Part shown: positions 57,187 through 64,000 of the stretch, in pieces | How the letters are laid out: every line of letters begins with the position of its first letter | Numbering within the stretch: the stretch's first letter is position 1 | Assembly (NCBI RefSeq): GCF_041449215.1 | Contig: NZ_JBGNFV010000001.1 | Span: forward strand, 744,001-808,000 | Direction: 5' to 3' | Length of the DNA: 64,000 nucleotides | From: Roseivirga sp. BDSF3-8 | GTDB lineage: Bacteria > Bacteroidota > Bacteroidia > Cytophagales > Cyclobacteriaceae | Notes under the pieces: generated by a model | What the model was told of the DNA's origin: nothing | Database searches by the model: none | What the model saw: only the letters and a program-made list of their open reading frames with translations | Made by a program: the position numbers and the translations under genes

Positions 57187-60100
57187 CTATCGAACCAGCG
57201 TCACATCACCCACACGGGTCACCTGTTCCCCGTTGATATACCTGAAGGTCAACTTATACACATACACATCCGGTGCACAGAGCTGCCCTTTGTAGTAGCC
57301 GTCCCAGCCTACATTCTTATCCTCACTTTCAAAAAGCAACTCTCCCCAGCGGTTAAATATCTGCATGTTAAACTCGGTCACTCCTTCCATAAGTGGCAGG
57401 AACACATCATTCACTACAGCACCACCACCAGGTACCTCTCCACCAATAGGGCCATCGAGGTTAGGTGTAAAGGCATTGGGGATTCGTACCTCGCCGCCTT
57501 CTACGGCATTAATAGCCTTTTCTATCAGCAAGGTATCCGTACAGCCATCTGCTCCTATCGCAATCAGCTTGATATCGTACACGCCGGGAGTTGCATAGGT
57601 GTGTACCGGTTCATAATCCTCATAAGTAGTGCCATCACCAAAATCCCAAATGTATTGGTCTGCTTTATAGCTTAGGTTTACTGTATACACAGGCATATCC
57701 GGCAGGTATACGGTACGTGGCCTTACATTAAATGAGGCGCGGGGATTTTCATATACCTCTATATAGGACTCTTTCACTTCCTCTACATCTACTCCCAGAT
57801 CATTGCTGGCGGTAAGCCTTACGCTGTATATGCCAGGTTGGGTGTAGGTGTACACTGGGTTTTTGACAGTTGACGTACCCAGATTATCACCAAATTCCCA
57901 GAAGTAAGTATCCTCACGGGCAAATTTGGTCTGGTTCGTAAACTCAACCGTAAGCGGTGCACAACCGCTGCGGGGTGTCCCCACAAAATCTACTATTGGC
58001 AGTACAGGCTCGATAGTAACCTGTCGAGAGTACTCAGACACACAGCCCCCATCATTTTTCAGTGTAAGTTTGATCTCGTATACACCATAGCCAGCATACG
58101 TATGGGGTACCGGATCAGTGTCGGTACTGGTTGCACCATCTCCCCATTCCCAAAGATAATCCCAGTCACCCGCGCTGCTCTGATTAGTAACGGTAACCGT
58201 AGCGTCGGGCAGCACCTGCCTTTCGGGCGTGGCGTCAAAGGCTGCGCTCATATCAGGGTATACGAATATATCCCACACCTTACTCTTTTGGCAGCCATAT
58301 TGGCTCTCCGCCTCATATCTCACCTCAAACACGATCATTTCTGTCGTGGTATTATTAAAGGTGTAGGAGAATGTCTGATTATTAGACACCGTGGTATAGT
58401 TGGTTTCTCCTGCTGACTTGTTACGAATCATCCAGAAATGGCTACCACTTACCCCCGTACTGTTATTGGGGAAGAAGTTTACATCCAGCGGAGCACATCC
58501 CGTGGTCACGTCCGGCTCCACTCTCAGGGTAATAGTAGGATATACTGTTACCACCTTACTCATGATGGCTTTACAGCCGGTCACCGTGTGAGTAGCCTCA
58601 AGGGTTACTGTATATTTTTTCTCACCTGTAGCTGCTGCATTCACAAACTGGTGTGGTACATCAGGGTTATTATTTACCTCTTCTACTCCCGTACCATCGT
58701 TCCACTTCCACAGATAGTCTACGTTCGGGCGGATATCTCTATTTTTAAAGATCATATCCACAGGCGAGCAGCCGGGGGTTCCCTCTATATCGAAATCCGC
58801 TGTCACTTTAGGATATACTGTAAGGGTTCTCACTGCCTCACTGGTACAACCGTTAGCCGATGAAGCAACCAGACGTATCTGGAATTCCATATCTACATTA
58901 CTGTCATTCGAAACCCCGTCACGCTCCAACTCTGCGATGTCAAGAGGCTGCCAAGTGGGATTGCCCACTTCACGGATGTACCACTCATTAGTCTGTGCAC
59001 CAAGTGTGTAATCGGTTATGGCAATACTCACATCAGAGCAGCTTTCTTCAGGTACCAGCTCAAAGTTTGCCAGTATCTGAGGAGCAAGAGTCACCTGCTT
59101 TGTTACTTCCTTGATACAGCCGTTAGGCGTCTCTATACGCAGAGTAAGGTTGCGCACGCGATTAGAGAAGTAAGAACTATTAGTAAATACCAGGGTCTCC
59201 GGGGCTGCTACCGAACTTTGATCCACACCTTCGAAGAACCAGGTGTACACAGTTCCCGGAGGGTTAAGGTTATTCTTGATACCCAGGTTTTCAACCTCTA
59301 TATGATAAGGGTCACAGGCCGGCATAGGTGTCAGTATATTAAAGTCGCCACGCGGCTCAGGACTTACGTCTACCTGTAGTGTCTTCACATCGGAACACCC
59401 CTCGGCAGTAAAGGCCTCCAGTTTCACCTCATAGGCTTTTACCACTGTTGAGGTGTTAGGAAGGGTGATTTTCCTGAAGCCCGCATCTGTAGTGGTAAAG
59501 AATTCTGAGTTATCAGACAGATCCGTGAAGGTCCACTGAATGGAGGTTGCATTAGCCCAGTTAGGTTCCACCACCACTTCCATCGGGGCACAACCGGTCT
59601 CATTAGCCAGGTCAAATTCTGCCACCGCATTTACTGCCGGGCGGAAGCTCTCCTGGGCAGAGCTAAAATCACACCCTTCCGGGGTGATTGCCTCAATTTC
59701 GAATATGTACTGCTGGCCTTCCTCATCGAAAACAAAATCGACAAAGTCACCGGCTGGAAGATTGATACGGTCTACGTTCAGCCCATAGCTCACTACCAGT
59801 TCGAATACCGTTCCTGCCGGAGCTCCGGAAGTGGTGTTAGTAATGGTTCTGGTGACCGGGGCACAGCCAGTGCTGTTGTCAAATGTGTAGTCTACTGTAA
59901 AAGGAGCAGACTGCTTATTGATTACTATGTTATCAATAGTTTCAACACTCTCGCATCCATTGGCATTCGTTGTGATCAGCTTGATATCAATAGTTTTATC
60001 AGGGTCGGTACTGGTTGGCCTGGGAAAGTCGAGAGAGAACCGCTCACGATACAGGGCCGACTGGTAAATGATACCATCTATGTCCCAGCGATAATCAGCC

Positions 60101-62661
60101 ATGCTCTTCTGGGTTGCCTCAAACTCCACCCGCACAAGGTTACAGCTACTTACAATTGGGGTAGCAGTAAAGCCGGATTGAGGAGCGGGATATATCTTTA
60201 CCAATTCCTGATCAGGCGAGATACAGGTACCGGCCTTTTCAGGCATCATAATCACTGTAAAGTTCTCCCTTACGTTTGTATTATTAAGAAAGGTATAGCT
60301 AAACTGGCCCCAGTCACTGGCAAGAGGATCGGTCTGAACCACAGGAGTGGTTACGTTATTACCAGCAGCGTCTTCTACATACCAGATAATGCGATCAGGG
60401 TTTAGGGAAAGCGTGGAGGACGTAGCCTGATAATCAAATGTTTCCCCGCTGCAATAGTCTCTGCTGAGATCATAGTTACTGGTAAACTCACCTAACGCAC
60501 CGGGGTTGACGATAATATCCACAGGGCTTGTGTAGTCCTCACAGCCTTCTGTACTTACTACTTTCAGATACGAACGGTAGTAGTGCTTATCAGTGGTGCT
60601 AAAGTTAGAGTAGTCATATGTAAACCTGGGGAAATCGGCAGCAGTCTGGTCAACAAGCCTTTCTTTTATGTCCCCATTTTCAATATCTTCCGTTACCAGG
60701 TAGTACTCATCGATAGTAACCCCACTGGGCTGGGTGACATCTATTTCATAAGTAACCCTTTTTATTGGACACCCGGCGCTATCTATCAGGCTCATGCCCG
60801 CAGTAGGCAGCTTATTTACCACTACAGTATTTGAAATCACAGTGGGGCAGCTCTTTTGACTACTTACCCGATAGGCTACCTCATAATTGCCCGGACCGGG
60901 GAAGAGGTACTTCACACTATCCGGCTCGGAAGTGGTGGTATACTTAGGGTCCGGATCCGGAGTAAAGGTAACGCCATCGTAACTGAAGTCCCATTCAAAT
61001 AAGCTCAGCGCATCGCCATTTACATTAGCCGGCAGTGTAGAGACAGGTATGATCTTTACCGAATCACCCGTACAGACAGGGGTCTGTACTGTAAATGAGG
61101 TTTCCGGGTGAGGATAAATATACACATCTACATAGTCGTTCGTCTGGCAACCGGTAATGTTATCGGTAGTACGCAAACGCATGGCGTACTTTCCATACTT
61201 GTCAAACTGGATGGTGGGAGGGTCGCTACCAGTCCATGACAGCGAGTCTACTGCGGAATTGCGCTCAGTAAGTCTCCAGCGCTTGGTGTAAGAGTTTCCA
61301 CCGGGGTTAGAAGATTGATCTGAGAAATCGACAGATATAGGCGTGGTACCATCATAGCAGAATTCAAGCACGCCGGGACTAACCTGATAGCCATTTTCGG
61401 CATCATTCGTACCTACCCGGGCCTGTACAGCTTCTATCACGTTGATATCCACCTCATCTACGATTACGCAGCTACCCACCGCAATGCTGGGGTTGCTCAG
61501 CGTAAGGCGAATTCTTTTCGGGCCAGGTGTGGAGAAGCTGCCAAAACGGGTTTCCTTAGGATCATCATCGTTCTGCGTCCAGATGGATACTTCTGAACCG
61601 GAAGACATATCAAATATTTCCCAGTCGAATGAGTAACCGCGATTTCTCAGATTGCTCTGGTTAGCAGCTATAAAACGTACGTCTTCACCAGGACAAAAGG
61701 TAGTGGCTTCTACATCATTACTGCGGGCAGCGTATATTCTGTCAAGAGGAGGAGTATCCACGATCTCCACAATGCCTATGGCCTCTACCGGAGCCTCCCC
61801 GTTAGGGAAAGGGTTACATACGTTCCAGTTCTCTATAGTAATGACAAATATGTCGCCGACATTTTCCGCACCACTGGCGGGCATAGAGATAGGCAGTGTA
61901 ATTTCATTAGGACCTGTCACCGGGGCAGGCATGGTAATCACACCGCGAGGATCAGCATACTCGCCCATGATCAGGGCACCCGTAGCATCAGTCACCTGCA
62001 CGCCATCCACGTACATATTGGGAATACGGTTTGCATCGCCTGTTAGGTTAGACCCATAACGAAAACGTATCCAGCGTGTATCTTCGTTAGGAGACACCGC
62101 CTCTACTGAACGGTTACAGTTCATGAAGGTAGCATCAGCAAATGTCACTGTAAAAGGATTCCCCACACACACCTCGTGTACGTTCGGAGCCAGTTCTACT
62201 ACTCCGCCCATTTCATTATCCTGTCCGTAAGAGATCAGAGGTTGCACCTGGCGAATAGACCCCCCGTCACAAGCGACACCATCATAAACGGGATAGGCTT
62301 CAGGGGTATAGGTACACATGGAGCCGGCCGCATAAACGAACTGCTCCCGAACCACATAATAGTTAGGGAGTGTGGGGTGAGGAGCAGCAGGATAACGTTG
62401 AACTGTGTTAAACTCATCATTCCACCGGATCTCTATCTCGATTCGATTCGGATCGAATGCAGGATCCGCCAATGCGGTCGATTTCACTCCAAAAAATACC
62501 TCAATATCCCCTAATACCGGTGCACAGGTAGTGGCTGTATGGTTGATAGAACCCTGCAAACCGACGCTAAAGACGGAATTACAGTCCAACTGGGCCATTG
62601 TCACCCCCGGTATAAGCAGGATAAAAACGGTATAAATCAGATAAAATACCCCTTTCCTCAT
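57187..62661 (-). CDS. Giant PKD-domain surface protein with T9SS type B sorting tail
   Basis: 1824 residues. Signal peptide (about 1-24, ending TMAQ). The body is a chain of PKD/Ig-like beta-domains, several with the WDFGDGTT/WEFGDN/WEWGDGATS turn (in the C-terminal third), rich in Cys pairs. The end (about 1740-1824) is a gliding motility-associated C-terminal domain: PNAFTPNLDG, FNMQIFNRWGELLFES, GWDGYYKGQ and VYVYKLTF, i.e. T9SS type B. It is expected on the cell surface, possibly an adhesin. It forms an operon with the PorP/SprF gene. Confidence 0.95.
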   Translation of the reverse strand: MRKGVFYLIYTVFILLIPGVTMAQLDCNSVFSVGLQGSINHTATTCAPVLGDIEVFFGVKSTALADPAFDPNRIEIEIRWNDEFNTVQRYPAAPHPTLPNYYVVREQFVYAAGSMCTYTPEAYPVYDGVACDGGSIRQVQPLISYGQDNEMGGVVELAPNVHEVCVGNPFTVTFADATFMNCNRSVEAVSPNEDTRWIRFRYGSNLTGDANRIPNMYVDGVQVTDATGALIMGEYADPRGVITMPAPVTGPNEITLPISMPASGAENVGDIFVITIENWNVCNPFPNGEAPVEAIGIVEIVDTPPLDRIYAARSNDVEATTFCPGEDVRFIAANQSNLRNRGYSFDWEIFDMSSGSEVSIWTQNDDDPKETRFGSFSTPGPKRIRLTLSNPSIAVGSCVIVDEVDINVIEAVQARVGTNDAENGYQVSPGVLEFCYDGTTPISVDFSDQSSNPGGNSYTKRWRLTERNSAVDSLSWTGSDPPTIQFDKYGKYAMRLRTTDNITGCQTNDYVDVYIYPHPETSFTVQTPVCTGDSVKIIPVSTLPANVNGDALSLFEWDFSYDGVTFTPDPDPKYTTTSEPDSVKYLFPGPGNYEVAYRVSSQKSCPTVISNTVVVNKLPTAGMSLIDSAGCPIKRVTYEIDVTQPSGVTIDEYYLVTEDIENGDIKERLVDQTAADFPRFTYDYSNFSTTDKHYYRSYLKVVSTEGCEDYTSPVDIIVNPGALGEFTSNYDLSRDYCSGETFDYQATSSTLSLNPDRIIWYVEDAAGNNVTTPVVQTDPLASDWGQFSYTFLNNTNVRENFTVIMMPEKAGTCISPDQELVKIYPAPQSGFTATPIVSSCNLVRVEFEATQKSMADYRWDIDGIIYQSALYRERFSLDFPRPTSTDPDKTIDIKLITTNANGCESVETIDNIVINKQSAPFTVDYTFDNSTGCAPVTRTITNTTSGAPAGTVFELVVSYGLNVDRINLPAGDFVDFVFDEEGQQYIFEIEAITPEGCDFSSAQESFRPAVNAVAEFDLANETGCAPMEVVVEPNWANATSIQWTFTDLSDNSEFFTTTDAGFRKITLPNTSTVVKAYEVKLEAFTAEGCSDVKTLQVDVSPEPRGDFNILTPMPACDPYHIEVENLGIKNNLNPPGTVYTWFFEGVDQSSVAAPETLVFTNSSYFSNRVRNLTLRIETPNGCIKEVTKQVTLAPQILANFELVPEESCSDVSIAITDYTLGAQTNEWYIREVGNPTWQPLDIAELERDGVSNDSNVDMEFQIRLVASSANGCTSEAVRTLTVYPKVTADFDIEGTPGCSPVDMIFKNRDIRPNVDYLWKWNDGTGVEEVNNNPDVPHQFVNAAATGEKKYTVTLEATHTVTGCKAIMSKVVTVYPTITLRVEPDVTTGCAPLDVNFFPNNSTGVSGSHFWMIRNKSAGETNYTTVSNNQTFSYTFNNTTTEMIVFEVRYEAESQYGCQKSKVWDIFVYPDMSAAFDATPERQVLPDATVTVTNQSSAGDWDYLWEWGDGATSTDTDPVPHTYAGYGVYEIKLTLKNDGGCVSEYSRQVTIEPVLPIVDFVGTPRSGCAPLTVEFTNQTKFAREDTYFWEFGDNLGTSTVKNPVYTYTQPGIYSVRLTASNDLGVDVEEVKESYIEVYENPRASFNVRPRTVYLPDMPVYTVNLSYKADQYIWDFGDGTTYEDYEPVHTYATPGVYDIKLIAIGADGCTDTLLIEKAINAVEGGEVRIPNAFTPNLDGPIGGEVPGGGAVVNDVFLPLMEGVTEFNMQIFNRWGELLFESEDKNVGWDGYYKGQLCAPDVYVYKLTFRYINGEQVTRVGDVTLVR

Positions 62662-63167
62662 ATTACTGCTCTATTGTAGGTTGATAGGAAGTCTTTAAAA
62701 ATTCATATCTTTATGATTGATAATCAGATACAAGTATTTACCAGACTTATCATTATACAATGTTAGCCTAAGGGGCCTACTTAAAAAATTGAATTGTGGA
62801 ATGCTTATTACAGGGATAGTATCTGATTGTATAATAGAAATGGTCGTCCGAATGCACGGACACGGCAGGAGAATTATCAGAAAATCAAAACTAATTAGTT
62901 GCTAATTCCTATTCATCAGTACCTTTATACTTGCCTGTGCATAAATGTGGAAGGTTTAAATGTAAATCATACATCCACTAATGGCGATAGGATTATTTTA
63001 ATGTTCATGTAATTTTTAGGGAAAATTACTTGCAGCCTATCACCCTTCACACTATATAATATAGGCGTAACCGGTCCCAGGTAATTGGCACTCTCCACAG
63101 GGCTGAATTTCTTTATTATTTCTTTACCTTTGTATCCCATAAGCGCGATTCACACTCAGAACTCCTT
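62662..63167. other. Divergent intergenic region with pyrG promoter element
   Basis: About 500 bp of AT-rich DNA between the divergent PKD and pyrG genes. TACCTTTG at 63125-63132 fits the Bacteroidota -7 box on the plus strand, 35 bp before pyrG; no matching TTTG at the right spacing was seen. No gene is supported. Confidence 0.55.
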
Positions 63168-64000
63168 ATGGGCAACACCAAATTCATCTTTGTTACCGGC
63201 GGCGTAACATCATCATTAGGCAAAGGCATTATTTCTGCATCTCTGGGCAAGCTACTCCAGGCCAGAGGGCTGAAAGTCACTATCCAGAAGTTCGACCCCT
63301 ATATTAATATCGACCCGGGTACGCTCAACCCTTATGAGCACGGCGAGTGTTATGTAACCGATGACGGGGCCGAAACTGACCTGGACCTCGGACACTATGA
63401 ACGATTCCTGAACATCACTACCTCTCAGGCAAATAACGTGACCACAGGCCGCATCTATTATAATGTGATCACAAAAGAGAGAAAGGGTGATTACCTGGGT
63501 AAAACCGTGCAGGTGGTACCTCACATTACTGACGAGATCAAGCGGAGTATTTTTAGCCTGGGCGAAACAGGCGACTATGACATTGTGATTACGGAAATAG
63601 GGGGCTGCGTGGGTGACATTGAGTCTCTCCCCTTTATAGAGGCCGTGAGACAGGCCCGCTGGGACCTGGGCGCTAATAACGCCCTGGTGATACACCTCAC
63701 TCTCGTCCCTTACCTCAAATCTGCCGGTGAGCTGAAAACCAAGCCTACTCAGCATAGCGTAAAACAGCTTCTGGAAAGCGGTATCCAGCCTGATATACTT
63801 GTGTGCCGTTCCGAGCATCGCCTTCCCATGGATATCCGCAAAAAAATGGCGCTTTTCTGCAATGTGCATATCAATTCGGTCATTGAAGCACTGGATGCGG
63901 AAACGATATACGATGTACCCATCCTGATGAGAAAAGAAAAGCTGGATGAAAGGGTATTATCAAAGCTAAAGCTTAGCAACAAAACAGAACCTGACATAGA
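63168..64000 (+). CDS. pyrG: CTP synthase, N-terminal part
   Basis: The first 277 residues; the frame runs off the window. It amidates UTP to CTP with ATP and glutamine. The synthetase domain is clear: [17 protein letters not shown] (P-loop), [24 protein letters not shown]-type [20 protein letters not shown] and [12 protein letters not shown], all canonical. The glutaminase domain lies beyond the edge. Confidence 0.97.
   Translation, partial: MGNTKFIFVTGGVTSSLGKGIISASLGKLLQARGLKVTIQKFDPYINIDPGTLNPYEHGECYVTDDGAETDLDLGHYERFLNITTSQANNVTTGRIYYNVITKERKGDYLGKTVQVVPHITDEIKRSIFSLGETGDYDIVITEIGGCVGDIESLPFIEAVRQARWDLGANNALVIHLTLVPYLKSAGELKTKPTQHSVKQLLESGIQPDILVCRSEHRLPMDIRKKMALFCNVHINSVIEALDAETIYDVPILMRKEKLDERVLSKLKLSNKTEPDI

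Noticed and set aside
1-64000. CRISPR array, rRNA operon, prophage or integrase
   Set aside because: No regularly spaced repeats, rRNA-like sequence, phage structural genes or integrase gene were seen in the window.

Overview
The window comes from a Bacteroidota chromosome, most likely of the Cytophagales type. It encodes type IX secretion (T9SS) hallmarks: two proteins with type A sorting tails, one giant PKD protein with a type B gliding-associated tail, and a PorP/SprF protein. It also has promoters of the Bacteroidota form (TTTG-N19-TACATTTG before tRNA-Gln) and lanthipeptide-type leaders typical of this phylum. No genus is claimed.

Layout. (1) 1-10010, minus strand: a polyketide assembly line. 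A FAAL-ACP-KS-AT-KR-ACP protein is followed by a KS-AT(remnant)-DH protein cut by the window edge. The AT of the second module has lost its active-site serine and about half its length. (2) 10-11 kb: gene-free DNA with small palindromic elements. (3) 11-23.3 kb: a polymorphic-toxin island. A divergent XRE regulator faces a 1713-aa secreted protein with fibronectin-like modules, an HELGH metallopeptidase-like motif and a C-terminal nuclease-like tip, followed by a candidate immunity gene. Downstream lie displaced tip cassettes: a broken linker with an orphan PoNe-type nuclease and PoNi-type immunity gene, a truncated second copy of the carrier next to an IS66 remnant, an orphan RES-domain tip with a small immunity gene, and the residue of a further cassette. 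A degenerate ~70-bp repeat lies on each side of the island. (4) 23.3-29.5 kb: a DUF6266-like gene, tRNA-Leu, a membrane GAF sensor, and two T9SS-sorted surface proteins with Peptidase_S74 chaperone domains. (5) 29.8-38.5 kb: housekeeping genes (tRNA-Gln, prs, rplY, pth, metG, a TPR histidine kinase, typA). (6) 38.7-39.2 kb: two small Cys/Thr-rich RiPP precursors with double-Gly leaders and no maturation genes nearby. (7) 39.2-51.7 kb: metabolic and exported enzymes (dienoyl-CoA reductase-like SDR, sortilin-like propeller, PhoD-like phosphatase, S51 peptidase, PLP transsulfuration enzyme, CPBP protease, S9 peptidase, YdcF-like protein). (8) 51.7-64 kb: a sigma/anti-sigma/DUF4097 operon, a YrdC-like gene with cca, the PorP/SprF and giant PKD pair, and the start of pyrG.

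The best candidate for a new system is the toxin island: one carrier with an array of exchangeable tips (REase-like, PoNe, RES), each followed by its own immunity gene and joined through a recurring linker motif. The orphan RiPP precursors and the FAAL-primed polyketide line with a dead AT are the next most interesting. All calls were made by reading translations and motifs; no database search was run.
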